From assembly GCA_018417955.1 (NCBI GenBank), contig JACTVC010000030.1, forward strand, positions 573,544 through 637,543: DNA of 64,000 nucleotides. The letters run 5' to 3'. Of this stretch, positions 34,059 to 46,654 are shown in pieces. The position numbers and the translations under genes are program-made. This DNA is from Laccaria trichodermophora. Taxonomy: Eukaryota; Basidiomycota; Agaricomycetes; Agaricales; Hydnangiaceae. Under the pieces are notes generated by a model. It was not told the DNA's origin. It did not search any database and saw nothing but the letters and a program-made list of their open reading frames with translations. The first letter of the stretch is position 1, and the number at the start of each line of letters is the position of its first letter.

Positions 34059-34938
34059 CTAACCCCACCCCGGAATGACCCAATTGAGATTGAGATTCTG
34101 ATTGCGAAGATGGCGGGGAGGAAGACCCTTTGGACGAGCATTCAATGTGTTCGAGCTCTGTGAGCCTTGATTGTAATCGGGGGAATGAGGCTGACGATCA
34201 TAATTGATCCCTCTTTCTCGGTGCTGGAAGCCACTCACATCATGGTGAGTCTTAAGAGGGTCATGCTCCCTTGGGCCAATCGGTCTGCCATTTACCGAAT
34301 TGAAAACATTACTGTTTCTCCCATCGTTCACGATGACAGTTTCCCTCACTGTACCGCCATCTTGACGACGAGTCACGCGGACAGAGCCACCAATGTTATA
34401 GACAGACGTCCCTTCCCCGAGGCTGAGACCGTGCACATCTTGGAACACGCTAGTCTTTACGGTGGCTCTTGGACCCCGTTGCATTTGGGTGGTATTGACA
34501 CTAGCAGGCCCTGGAGGTCGAGAACGCGTAAATGACGGTGGTTTCGCATGATGGATGTTGGAATTCTTGAGATTGAGTAGAAGAGCAGCACGGTCCAGAC
34601 GACCAGCTATATCCTCTTCATCCTCGGAGCTCACAGTCATCTCATCGCTTTCACTAGAAGCGGTGAACTGCTCCGACGAGAAAATTCCGCCTCCGGAGTG
34701 GATACGGCCTGAGCTTTGAACGTTCTGTTGGCTCTGTTCCCGACCGACATCGTTCGCCCAACGACGGATCGATTCGATTCTTTCGGGGCGCATTGGGTAA
34801 ACGACGTTCTCAGCTTCAACTTCATTTTCGTGGGATTGAAGATTGACATTACGGCGATTTTCTGCGACCGGTGAGTTCAACGTCAACAGGAAATATAAAT
34901 AATCGTAAAGTCACACCTTGGCGACCAGTAGAAAACAT
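34059..34938 (-). CDS. Hypothetical protein with Ser/acidic N-terminus
   Basis: A 22-nt first exon (MFSTGRQ, ATG at 34938) splices through an intron ending GTCGCAG to a long frame that ends at 34059, about 270 residues. The middle has an acidic-serine patch (SSEDEEDIAG) followed by ATVKTSVFQDVHGLSLGEG and SVYNIGGSVRVT. That last stretch resembles the short 'sF..v.g..i..g.fn..gg' motif at the start of many agaricomycete NACHT and hypothetical proteins. The C-terminus is rich in Asn, Pro and Arg. No catalytic domain is visible. Function is unknown; probably cytoplasmic or nuclear, as no signal peptide or helix is present. Confidence 0.55.
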
Positions 34939-35570
34939 GTTAAATGGAATTGGAATGTAAGAGAGTGATTCGCTTGAACGCAGTATAATTCCTGGGGGGT
35001 TCAAGCGTCCTCTTAAATAGTCTGGCAATGAGGCTGTCCAGTGGCTGGGCGCTTTGCAGTGTTGCATAAAATGGCTATAAATTAGAGCCATTATGCGTCA
35101 TCCTTACTCCTGCAGACAACAGCGTAGTCTAATAGCCAACATCTTCATTGTTAGTACGTGCTACTCGATTAGATGAGTACTTGACACTACCTAGTGAATT
35201 ACACCCCGCCCACTCCACTGTGATGAATACTCTAAAAATAGCGGTGCATGGAGCAGTCGATTCTGAAAGTACTATGATATAAATACAAGTCGGAGGTTCT
35301 TCCCATCCATTTTATTGTGCTGCACAAGGATGTAAAAACATTTCTTTCTCCTGGCTCCTACCAGGTTGCCATCGGATACCCGTCGCTAAGACGAAACACT
35401 TTAGAAATTTCTTCGGGTTAACTGCCTCCCACTCCCCCATTTGACGTGGAAGACGACGCCGCCCTCAAAGAGAGTTGAAAAGAGAAAGCCTGTTTTTTAT
35501 TCGCGCTGCAAATTTTTAACACCCTACACTAAGCTCGCTTTGGACGAAGACGCGCAGCACCCTCGCCCAA
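34939..35570. other. Intergenic between two minus-strand genes
   Basis: Promoter side of the hypothetical gene and terminator side of PLC copy 2. No gene or repeat was identified. Confidence 0.5.
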
Positions 35571-36965
35571 TCACGAATCAAACGCAAACCCATTTAATCG
35601 ATTCACAGCCTCCAGCCCCTGCCCAATGTTGACATAATCCAGCATGACGAAATTCGGAGCGCGGTTCTCCACTATGGGTGCACAATTATAGGCATGCTTC
35701 AATATCCTAGAAAGATCAGATGCTTAGAACACCCACAAACCAGTCGAAGGAAAACTCACGATCTAATGCCGTTGGTTCTTGGGCTACTCAGACGATCAGG
35801 AAAGCGAACGCCGTGACCAACAGGGATAAGGTTGACGTTCAAGTTGTGGTTCATCAGATTGAGCTGTTGGCTTGGAGCAAGAGGACCAGCGGTTCGGTCA
35901 ACCTTGCATGGCCATTTAGGATCGGTGGGATCATAAGGGTCTTCCCAGACCTAACAATGCATGATCAGGGATGTTCACTTTCAATGGTTCAAGACGATTA
36001 TACGGACCATCTGGAATTGCGGCAAAATGAATGCGGAGGACGGATCCGTCTTGTTCTCGGCGCCTTTATCTAGAAACACGACTACCCGCTTCCCAGAGGC
36101 GATCATCTCTCCCAATGTTGGCCAGTCGTCTCGAGACATAACGGGTTGGGGAGGGACATATGTTAGGTTAGTTATCCCTGGGCTCAACTTAGAAACTGGC
36201 TTGTAACGGGATGAGCGTGGGCGCACCTGAACTGTCAAAGACAGGTTTCCAGACTTTGTCGACGGAGAGGTTTTCGGGATTGGTGAATATGAAGGTAAGG
36301 ACTTCATTAGGGTGGCGATCGAGGAAGTACTTGACGTCCTTCAAGTATTGCTCAACCGTACCGCCGTCGTAGAGACCCTATAGCGAAGTGAGTTGGTCTC
36401 CACAATCGAGGGCGTGGGCGCATCTTACACAAGCTATTGCAAGAGGATAAGAAGGAAAACAGATGTTCAGAAATGATGAGACTCACTGGTATGGCAAAAA
36501 TGCAGTTTCCCCCCATTCCTACAATCCGGCCGAAGTCAAAGAAAGATAGCGGGCGGCAGAGGGTGCACTCACATATGTCCCTGTGCCTGCAACATCCTAA
36601 CTCCTCTCCTCAACTGTGAAGGCACGTCAACCTCCTGCGTCCTCGCAACTTGAAAGAGAAATCATCAGTCGGCAAGTTTTCTGACCCCAAAAATTTCGGG
36701 AGACAACATACGAGCAAAAACACTCGTGCTAACAGCAAAAGAGTCGTGTGACCCAAGGAAGGTGGTATTTCCATATTTCCGATCGCATAGCCCCGCGTGG
36801 CCATTGCAGAGCATATCCCTAATACACAGGTTATCAATAATCAGCTCATCGCCCACAGCGCCAGCGGAATCGTGGCTCTCACCGTTTGACTGGGATGAAC
36901 AATGCATCGGAATGTGAAGTGAGTAGAAGGGCAGCGAAAGCGGCCAGCCGCAGTGCGAAGTGCAT
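35571..36965 (-). CDS. Secreted PLC-like phosphodiesterase, copy 2
   Basis: The signal peptide MHFALRLAAFAALLLTSHSD starts at 36965. Family blocks follow: MLCNGHAGLC, FLGSHDSFAVS, RTQEVDVPSQLRRGVRMLQ then AQGHM, LHFCHT, LYDGGTVEQYLKDVKYFLD, EVLTFIFTNPE, DWPTLGEMI, KRVVVFLD, FILPQFQMVWEDPYD and MLDYVNIGQGLEAVNRLNGF. The frame needs several introns and a 5-nt exon CTTGT at 36429-36433 (minus strand). It ends at AFDS with a stop at 35571 and has no GPI-like tail, unlike copy 1, so it is probably freely secreted. It is nearer in sequence to copy 3 around the WEDP block. Enzyme activity is inferred from fold only. Confidence 0.8.
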
Positions 36966-37757
36966 GGTGAATTTTTGTGGGGGTATCGAGACCAGCTCAA
37001 GGAAACAGCTATTGCCTTGCTTTCTGTATTTATACCAGCGGCTGATGAACGTGTTTCGGTGGCGATGCTTCCGGCAACGCCGGATCAGACTGACCAAACA
37101 TTCGCTTCCTCTTTCAGGCTCTTTGTTTTCTTCGTTGAACCCAGGTTGCACTGATCCATCCAACAATCGTTGTGAATTCTCCAATATCAAGGACACCACT
37201 AGTACGGAAAACGAGGGCGGGCAAGGTGGCGATAACGGTGAGCCCTGTTAAGATGAGGCAATTATGTCAAGTATTGAAGGGATGAATTTGTCGAGACGGC
37301 TCCTTGCTCATCGTTCAACGTTCAACCCCAGAATTCATTGTAAACCTCATCATATAGGTCCCGCTCATCGTTCAAGGACATGCGATAAAACGGCTCATTT
37401 AGGCTGACTGCCAGCATTTTCGCAGCGCCAATCTGTCTCGTATGCGCTGTTCCATGCTTGTCATCTCCTTGTCCTAATTGTTTTCTCAAATTTAGATCCC
37501 GCTGGTGGCTCAAAGTTATGGGATAAAACCGCCCATTTAGTTTGACTGGTCAGCAGTTCTGCAGAACTAGTCCGATTTGGCGCATTGACAGCCGCCATAC
37601 AGTACATGTCGGTCATGGCGCCTTTTATCCAATGGAAGCCACTTAGCCAGATAATCTTAGGCCACGATCATCTGGGCGTCAAGATACCTAAAAAAATCTT
37701 CGGCGTCAAGTTCTGATCATAATAAAAACAGGGGTCACCGCAGTGTATATTATCAAA
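36966..37757. other. Intergenic with a short direct repeat
   Basis: Two related words, CGATAAAACGGCTCATTTAGGCTGACTG (about 37382-37409) and its variant GGATAAAACCGCCCATTTAG (37520-37547), lie in the same orientation about 140 bp apart, each followed by a CAGCA word. No gene was supported. Confidence 0.4.
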
Positions 37758-39500
37758 ATGAGTCCCGCACCCCTCTCTCCAGCGCCTCCGCTCTATTCAC
37801 TTTTTGCATACGCACCCCGGAACAATTTCCCAACGTCGAAAGTAGACTCGGCATGGACCTCTTCGACGGAGACAACTCAGCCTCACTGGCCCTCCTTACC
37901 CACATGTTCATCCACCGATCCAGTCCCTCCTTATTCAAATTCGGCTCCGCCTTTTTCCCCGACATGTACAATGAACTCGATATATCCCGGTCTACCGTCG
38001 ACCATTTGTCCTTCATCGACCACTTCTGTCTCAGGAGTGTCGCAAACTACCTCGGGAGATTCGCAAACTACCTCGGGAGATTCGCAAACTACCTCTGGAA
38101 CGTCGTTCCCTATATCGCCATCGGATAGCTCTTCATGTTGTACCCCATCGACCACCTCAGCCTCAGGAATATCACAAACTTCCTCTGGGCCATCCAGTAC
38201 CCCCTTCCCGACGAGCATACCAGATAATAATGGAACAATTCACGCAAAGATTTGCAATGGGGTAAACGAGGATCCAGACATTTCGGGAATTGGTCAGTTA
38301 CCATCGACGCATAATTATATTTTTTCTGAATAGTCAACCACTGCAGGGGTTCGGATAACGTTTTATCTAACGAACTTACTTACAGGTATGTTCTGACATC
38401 ATTTTTGGACGTACATCTCAATCCGCCCAGTCGTTGGCGCTCTATTGCCCAAATTCGAACCTGAAGGTACATCTTTGTTCATCTATGAACCTGTAGTCAG
38501 TTTATATATACAGCACAGGTCCCTTTTGGGCCACTTGGTTCACCTCAACCGCCCTCCTCTTCTCCGCCGCCGCCGAAGCCGACAAAAACAACCTCTCGCT
38601 TTATAACGCCATCATAGTCTCCTACCTCTGCTACATCCACTGTGTCAGCGCCGTCTGGCTTCTCTCTATCAAAAGTCTTTGTGGCGACCGAACGCACACT
38701 CTCCGATACCTCCCTTTCACGGTGCTTCAGATAGTTGGGTTCGTCATTTATTGCCTGTACATCTGGAGCCACGCGAAGACGTTCGGGGATCAGCCGGAGT
38801 GTAATGCAGATACCAAGTTTGTATTCTTCTTCAAGAACTTTTCGGCGGTTCATCAAGGACCTCACATCGCTATACGTGAGTGGATAATCCCCTTTCTGTT
38901 TTCGTTCTTGATTTATGTTCTGCCTTCCCCAGCGATTCTCAGTGTACTATTTGCGCTACAGTTTCTAGATCTAGGAGAGTATGTTTACTGGGCAGCCACG
39001 GGTGTACTACATCGCTTTGAATTTGGAACCACTTCAGGAGATGCCGTCCGCACAGTCGTGTTCCTGTACATCCCCCAATGGGTGTACGTAGTCGTCACCA
39101 CGGAACTCACCATCCAACGAAACTGGGTCATCTCTAACCCTCCCAAATTTTCTTTTGGTCAGGTAAGTACTCATTCATTCTCTTTTGTCATATAAATGTT
39201 AAACCCCTGCCTAATTTCGACAAGATCTTTCCCCTGGTCACTATTGGCATTCCCATAGTTGCGATTCTCCTCGCACTACTTCCAGAGAATTGGAATTGGC
39301 CCTGGTTCAGACGACATTTGCAGGAATGGACACACGAGGCGGTCGTTTATACAGAACAAGTTGGGAACGTGATATACAGCATTCTCTTTGTTCGAAGCCA
39401 GCCAACGGATCAGGCTCAAGAGGCTACTGCGACACAACGATTAATTGAAGAACCTTCCGCAGCACGACTTGAAGATGTTAACGATGTGGATTCAGGTTGA
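37758..39500 (+). CDS. Agaricomycete multi-pass membrane protein with Ser/Thr-rich N-terminus
   Basis: Five exons (37758-38292, 38347-38385, 38431-38466, 38519-39162, 39225-39500) join in phase to about 509 residues. The first 160 residues are rich in Ser, Thr and Pro with three copies of a SQTTSGD repeat. Then comes ICNGVNEDPDISGIGVRITF, a motif I know from a widespread unnamed family of mushroom membrane proteins, and about six hydrophobic helices (for example LLFSAAAEAD...YNAIIVSYLC, and IFPLVTIGIPIVAILLALL). The tail is acidic. Function is unknown. The long Ser/Thr-rich extension is unusual, and the true start could lie nearer the ICNGVNEDPD motif. Confidence 0.65.
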
Positions 39501-39842
39501 TTATTACTTTCCTGTTCTTTACTTTTGTAGAATGACCAGCAAAGTAACAACGTCGGAACTTTAGGCATTGCGGCCATAGGTAGTTGTTAAGATCTGGCAT
39601 GGAGCTTTGTATATTTACATACATTGGACACAAAAAATACGACATTGGTATCCATTCACTGTGCTCTAAGATACAGGGTATTAGTGAAATCAACGGCCCT
39701 ACGATGTCCAGGTAGGTAACGAGGAAAACAGTGCGTCCATGGTATCAAGAAATTGTTTCAAATCAGTCCATTTTCGAAGCGCACCTCGACTGGCAATAAC
39801 ATGACTGCCACAAGGACGGGTAGACACAGCCAAGTCATTGCC

Positions 39843-40512
39843 CTACATTTGTTCAACGCCTTCTGCGCACAGACCGCAACCAATACATTCAAGACAAGCT
39901 ATTAAAAGACAACATTGGTGTCAATTAACAAAAAGAGCTTAACGGAACTTACCCAAGCCTCCGCAGCAGGCGCACAAATAGCAAGGGCAACACAAAGGGT
40001 TTTCAAACGATCCTGTCGAACAAAAGAGATCGTCAGAAAGAAAAGAAAGTCGGAAGGTTAGAGAATACGATACCTTTACAACACCAAGCGCTCAGCATAA
40101 CCGCAAGGACGACAACAACGAAAAGCCCCACAAAAATGACGACGAGATAAACTATGAAAGAAATGAGCCTCGACGTCTCCGGTACGCAAATGAACATACG
40201 CTTGTTATGAGTGAAAGTTCCCCCGCTTGTGCCAGTCGCACGCTTTACAAGGTCCTCAGCTCCCCACCCAATAACCTCATGACCTCCCAAACACGAAAAC
40301 AGCATCACTGCGCCAAGAACGACTAGGGCGACCACAGATGGGAAAAGAAGACGACGCAGGCGAGATTTATGGCAGTTTCGATGGCCAGCTCTGGATGAAG
40401 GGCACCCTTCACAGTCTCCTCCCTGTCCATGATTGTGTTTCTCGTTTGAAGTATGCAAATCGCTGTACAAATCGAGGGATTGAAGGGCTTGAGGTTGCTT
40501 CGTGATGGACAT
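39843..40512 (-). CDS. Single- or double-pass membrane protein with cysteine-rich tail
   Basis: Three exons (40074-40512, 39953-40012, 39843-39898) give 184 residues. A basic region precedes the helix LLFPSVVALVVLGAVMLF; a second helix follows (FIVYLVVIFVGLFVVVVLAV). The C-terminus is a dense cysteine tail, with CCKG, LCCPCYLCACCGG and CLECIGCGLC, about 14 cysteines in 42 residues. Such tails are often palmitoylated or bind metal; neither is shown. The N-terminus also has His and Cys in a GQGGDCEGC stretch. I recognise no family. If the second intron is not removed the protein ends at GKFR. Confidence 0.55.
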
Positions 40513-40902
40513 GGTCGTTGAAAAGAGGGGAGGAAGGGAAGTTGGATGGGGCTTTTGCTGGGCCAGGCTGGGGCCTTATAAGGACGTCATAGGACCTTGT
40601 GGCTGACGCCAAGGAAAGGAATCTCGGCGTGGCAACTTGATGGGGACGAAGAAGGCTTCTTGCCCACGCTCTACAATCTAGACTGGCTGTGTGACTGCGC
40701 ATTCCGTGGGTGGAAGATAGGAAGTGCGGGATGGCGGTGGTTTGGTACAAAAAAATGCTGTGCAACCGGCAAAACCTCACACCAAACAGCGTCTCCGATA
40801 TTTGACCTGTGCACACGGTTTGGACACGCTTCAGCCCTTATTATATCATAGCTATAGTACCTCTGCAACACTTTCAATCCCATACCACCAGTAATCAATT
40901 CG

Positions 40903-43655
40903 TCATCGTCCCAACGCTACCGAGGACGTCGTCGGTCCAGTGCAAGGAGCAGTCGGCGTCACAGCAAAAGAGCCGGAGTATTCATCAGGGTAAGGACATC
41001 CAGTTACCTTGACAGCCCCACCCTCCGTATCATTACGATTGAACCACCCATTAAATCCTTGCGTGACTCGACTCGGCGCCGCTGTAAACGTCGGCACAGG
41101 CAAAATGATTATTGGTGCAGTATTGGTATACGTCGGCAGCAAAGAAATTGGTACGTTAGCAGCTGTGATCGATGTTGGCGGCCAGGGAAATTGGGTGCTC
41201 GAAGAAGCTGGGATCGATGATGGAGTTCCCGTTTGCCATGGGAGGAAATCTCCTCGGAAACGACTTATGTTGACGTTGAGGGAAGCACATTTTCCTTGGG
41301 CCGTGCGGGGATCTTTTGGAATCCATCCGTTTTGTAGACCAAGTTGGTAGGACCACAGCGGCGCTTGGATCGTCCCAGCTTGGGAGGGGCCAATCTAATA
41401 CCCGTGCGTCGATCCAATGAGCATGAAGAGTATGTGAGCGGCGGGACGGGCTCACCTTCCAAGTCCAAAATATCCAATCCCCCAGAGCATCAGCGCTAGC
41501 TTGAAAAATGTTTGAAAGGCCGTCCTTCATCGAGCTATTATAATTCGCCCAGTCGTTATACGTCGAGCAATCAGGATTCACGGATGTTGTATTGACTCCA
41601 TTCAAAAAAAGTCCGCAATCATTGGGTGCAACGGAAAATTCTCCGGCGATAGTGACGCCGAACCCTTGTCGACTATGAAAGAATTCAGGTTAGCTTCTCG
41701 TTTTGCCGAGTGAGGATGAAATCACTTGTTTTCAATATTTTGACCAAAGCTGGAGCAAGCTAGCGCGGGCCATTTTCCACCAGGCTGTCCAGTCGCACCG
41801 AGGACAGCAACCGGGTCAGCATCTAAGCCTCCGAGGTCTAGAAACGGATGCTCATCCAGAACAATGCGATCAGAGCCCTGTAGGAATCCAGTCCACGCCG
41901 ACGCGTTCTGGAAGCCATCATGTATAACGATGTACTGTGCATCCACGTCGGTTGTCGCGTTGTAATTCGAAGGCAATTGTCACTTACAGGCCCGTTTCCT
42001 GGTCCTCGGCCGGTAATGCTTTTGATCATATCATGCGTTTTAAGATAGAAGCTGGTGAGCTCATCGAAAGGGGCAGTAGGCTCGTCGACAACATTGAAGA
42101 GTGGGATCAGGTCTCGATATTGCGGTTGTGATATAAACTCTGTCAAGACTCGAATATAATACAGCGTTCTTTGTGCGTTTGCCAAACCCATGTTGCCGGT
42201 AAGGAAGTTTATGGTGCCATTACTGAGAAGCAATTCAGCTTATGCAGAGCAGAGAATTAATTTTACTTGAACTCACGGACCGACATGATTGTGAGCTACG
42301 AAAAGACCAGATCAGCATCAATTAAAACCCGAATGGACTATCACAGACTGTTTTGCGATCCAGGAACGGTATGTAGGTCGAGGCATACTCTCAACCCGTA
42401 TTTTCGGGCCCACCCAAGGAGACGAAGAAAGTATCTAGATTATTATGAGTTCATTCTCTCGCGACGTGGTATCCAATGAATATGACTGACGTCCACGAAA
42501 CTTTTTCCAGATACGGCTCGCCATCCCATCTCTCAATCGCCCAGAACGGGAGAGGAACCCGGACAAAATTAAGGCCGGCACCTGCGGGATTTTTGAGTTG
42601 TGAAAACGGCAAGAATCTTGAATTGAAATACCAGCGATCTCAGCAATATCTTGTTCCGTCTGAAAGCAGAGTGTGTGTGGAAAGAGAAGGCGAGTGACAA
42701 TCTATCAAGAGCACTCACAATAAAGGTATTGTAGTGAGCTTCCAGCTGCGCCAGCCCACCATTCACCGTATCCGCCGCCATCAACTGACTCAACGTAAAT
42801 TCGTCCGTTGCGCTCGGATATCGCTGGAAGATGTCTGGTGTGATGAAGGGGGCGAGGACCAACCATCCTCCAAGATTCACACCAAAAACTCGGTTTTTCC
42901 CCCAACGCCATTCTTCATTGATTGCCGGAGTCCAGGAGTTTGGTCGGGCGAAGTCATTGAAGGGGTCTGACGGGTCATCGACCCCTGTTGAAAGCTCGGT
43001 CATGTTCAAATGATGTTCGAGAAGAGAGAAAGACGCACAGAAACCGCCAAATGGATTTCTGTATGTGAATTTGGTACCGTTCTGGAGGGTTACGACCGAC
43101 CCATCCCCACCTGTCTGATATATATTGTAAGAAGAGTTAGCACGGTCCATGTGGAAGATATAGGTTTGAGCGCACAAAACGGTTCTTATGGAGGTTCTTC
43201 TTTATAACGAGGAAGAAGACGGGAAGAAAGACGACTAGGACGATGCTAATGAGGGCCACAACCCCCACCTTGAGCCAAACGCGTGATTTTCGCCGTCGAG
43301 CATTCTCTTCATAAGCCCCTTCTCGAATTTCGTGCGAATCCGCTAGCCATGAATCAGCCGGTGCTCGAAACTCTCGAGTGATGTCAGATGTTTTCAAACT
43401 GGCGCGGTGATTGGTCCAAGATTGTGTCGTCGGCTGCGCCATAGGGTGCCATTCGCCCTGGTCATCGCCCGCTGTGAGTAAAGGCTGGGACTCAAATTGT
43501 CGAACAGCCAGTATGGGCGCTGATGCCGCTCGAGCCGCAACAGCACCCGAATGATACCCAGGGAGGACGTCTTGAGAGTGGGCGGCGCGATTAGGAGAAT
43601 ACATGCTCGGAGCCTGGGAAGAGGTTAAATCTCTCCATACGTTACTTGTGGACAT
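40903..43655 (-). CDS. Membrane-anchored exo-beta-1,3-glucanase, GH5
   Basis: A cytoplasmic N-terminus of about 120 residues precedes a helix (VGVVALISIVLVVFLPVFF), so this is a type II membrane protein. The GH5 core follows: FGVNLGGWLVLAPFITPDIF, HNHVGP, FNVVDEPTAPF (acid/base region), YIVIHDGF, LDEHPFLDLGG, and TIAGEFSVA with the nucleophile Glu. The C-terminus is Pro/Ser/Thr-rich. The enzyme trims or remodels cell-wall beta-1,3-glucan. Many introns of about 50-60 nt break the gene. The usual NEP triad residue Asn is replaced by Asp (DEP), which is unusual. The stop is at 40903. Confidence 0.83.
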
Positions 43656-44830
43656 GGGGAGATGTTGGCTTCTGCGGAGAAAGAAGGGATAATGGGCGGC
43701 ACGGCATATTGGGCATGCACCAATCGCGTTGAAGGGTTTCCGCGCTTGCTATGGGGCTTAAGATGGGCACATGCATGATCCGCACTTGATCAAGAAAGCT
43801 TGAATCCGGGAACCACGGTGCCCACCACTCGTGAGTCTGAAGACATCCGATTCTTATCTTATCTAAACTGAGATGAAATGACGACGAGGAAGAGAATGAA
43901 TGATACTTGAATTCGAGGGACTTGGCCCAATGCCAAGCGGAGAGGAGGCACAGGGCGTTCTGTTCGATCTGCCGCACGAGGCATAATTATCTAGTCTCGG
44001 AGATCCTCCGAGATTTGACAAGGCCCACTGACGCGAACTTCAGACAATCAGATCTCCCAGGCTAAGTATATCAAACGCACCAGTTAGCGCGGAAGGGGCC
44101 AAGGAAGTGTTGGTCATGTGTCGCTGAGCTGCTGGACTGAAGGGATATATGCAACCCGGAGGTGTGCCGATCAACGAAAGCGTTTTCGGGAGAGCCTTGT
44201 GATGTAGGAATATGGCCCTGGAAAGCCATCGGCTGGCGGCCAAGTGACAGTAAGTATGGCCATTAGTACCTCCGGGTAGTAAATCATAAGGGGTTTGGCT
44301 GGATGAAGGGTGCAGGTGAGAGGTTGAAGGTGATTATAGTTGGAGGAAGAGTGGTGACGCACTGTGCGTGCGGCGGGGCCCAGGAGGCGCCATGGCTCCA
44401 ATGGGTCCATGAGCTCCGGATTGTACTTCTATAGAAGGTCAGTCGGGTGAAGCGGCGCACGAGGCGCACGAGAAACATTGAAGAATGACCTTTCCTCTAC
44501 CCTCCATCAATCTATCCCCCAACTAATATCCGTCCATCGCTGCCCCTAGAAATGATGAAGTGCAACGTCGATATCGAACTCGGAGCACGGTGTTGACTTG
44601 GAGGTTGTTTAGAGGAGGTCCGAATGAATCGGGATTAAAATGTAGTGTTTGCACTTGCTTTTGCCACTCGAAGTCCCAGTCCCCGTCAGATCTTCAATTG
44701 CATTGATACCAAACATCGACCACGAAAAAACCCAGTTATACGATAGCAATAAAAGCAAAGCAAAAAACACGACAGCCGGCAGAGACATTTACCATAATAA
44801 TACAACACAACCCAATCTTCGACGACCATA
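43656..44830. other. Intergenic, no supported gene
   Basis: Upstream region of the GH5 gene and downstream region of the F-box gene. Several frames of 60-110 codons on the minus strand show no motif. Confidence 0.45.
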
Positions 44831-46654
44831 TCAAATCGCAACACACCCATCCTCCATGTGAACCACCTTCCCCCGCCCCTCCACAACACCCACCCTCATC
44901 CTCAAATCCTCCACCTCCCTCTCCAACGCCCCCACCCTCCCCCTCTCCTCCATCCTCAACTGCGTCAACATCGGCAACGCACCAGCAACCTCTCCCCACG
45001 CTTCACACCTCTCCCCAATCATCTCTGCAATACCCACGTCCACAACGACACCGCCTTCCACAGCGTCGGGGTCTACCTCGGTCGCCGGGTCCTCATTCCA
45101 TGTGATCCCGCAGTCGAGTTTACAATGCAGAGGGAGGACTTGGGAGAGGAACAGCGCGACGGGCGCTGTAGGTTCGGGAAGAGCCTTTATGATGGATACA
45201 CCCATGGAGAGACGGCGGAGGGAGTGGAAGGGCGTGTAGCCTGTGATTGTTTTGCTTGTGTTGAAGGAGAGGGAGGTATTATGGACGGGGAAGGGGAACG
45301 AAGGGATGTCATGGGAAGCGTCGATGAAGAGGCCCAAGTGTGTCAGCTGGCGACAATGTTCCGCGAAAGGGAGCAGGGCGTGGAGGGTGAGGTTGGATTG
45401 AGTCATGTGTACAGGTTCGTTGTTGAGCGTAAGCTTTTCCAAGGCGCGCCATGCCACTGCGAGTCGTTCCAAGTCCTGTTGTTTTAAAGAGAGCGGATAC
45501 TGGTGCACAATCTCCAAGGACGTTAGATTCGCGCATCTGAGAAGAGGCTTGAGGGTATCAGAGTCGATGTACTTGTCCTCCGAAGGTGGCGGCGATGGGG
45601 CACGTGCGTTACGTTGGGAAACTAGGGCAAGCAGCTTGAGGTGGGGACAATGGTCAGCGACGGCATTAATGAGGGCTTGAACGTCCGCCGGAGACTCGAT
45701 TTCCTCAGAGTCAATGTACAGCATCGTGAGTTTGGCGGGGGCGTACTCCGCGGTAACAAACAGCGCAGCATCTTCAAAGTCGACATTGAGGGAAAAGTCC
45801 CAGAGCGCCGGGAAGGCTCCCTCAGTCAGTGTAGGACAGAAATCCGCGACGTCTTCTGGAGACCCTACTCCTTGTTCGTCGTGGTACTGGAACTCAACTA
45901 CCCCGAGGGCGTCTAATCGCGATAGAGACTCTGCCACCCGGGTTGTGAAGTAGAAGCGAGGGAAGGTGATCTTTTGAAGCTTGGTCAGACAGGCGAGGAG
46001 TGTACACGTGTCTTCTTCGATGTTGCGCATGGGTAATCGTGAACGCAAGTCCAAATGGCTGATATCCGGCATCCGAGCGGCAATATCCTGGAAGAAAGGT
46101 GCCACCTCTACATCGGTCGGGATGACCACAACAAAATGCTTCACCCCCCGATGCATGAACAGAATGCTCAGTGAAAGGGGCGCGTTCCAGCTGAGAGTGT
46201 TCATGTTAGGTAGTATGTCCAGTCGGGTTCTCGTACGGGCCATGGTGTCAAAGAGGGATTGGTGTACAGGAAAATGGGTGGCTTGATATGTAAAGTGGCG
46301 CACGCGTGTGCTGTATCTGTCAAATCGCTTCCAATCGTTTGTATCGGGTGTCCGTTCGAATTCCTAGTGATTCTTGAGGAGTTGAGTTCGATACCAGCTG
46401 AGGTCACTCACCCATTCATGTGGTTCCTCAGATCTCTTTCGCAAAGGCGCCAGGAGCCTAAACAGGCGAGGTGGGTCGTCGACGACACGCCAGAGAGCGT
46501 CAAGGGCTATATCGGACCACCTGCGGCATACCCGAGCGTTTTCGGCGTTGGATTCTCTGCTCAGGAAACGGAAGATCATCGTCAACAGCTCTGGAATGCA
46601 TAGTACTCGGTGGGTCGTGTGTGTTGGGTCAGGGGTTTTTGAGAGCTTTGTCAT
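44831..46654 (-). CDS. F-box protein with leucine-rich C-terminal part
   Basis: Two exons (46412-46654 and 44831-46363) give 591 residues. The F-box reads VLCIPELLTMIFRFLSRESN then ARVCRRWSDIALDALWRVV, a close match to the family. Repeated blocks such as LTKLQKITFPRFYF, HLKLLALVSQRN, ANLTSLEIVHQYPL and LEKLTLNNEPVHM suggest a leucine-rich-repeat substrate arm. It ends in a coiled segment with REVEDLRMRVGVV. It would act as an SCF ubiquitin-ligase adaptor. An in-frame upstream start near 46756 is possible, but the ATG at 46654 gives the usual short lead before the F-box. Confidence 0.82.

Noticed and set aside
44858..45487. 209-codon plus-strand frame
   Set aside because: It is the antisense of the F-box/LRR gene, His/Pro-rich from codon bias, with no motif.
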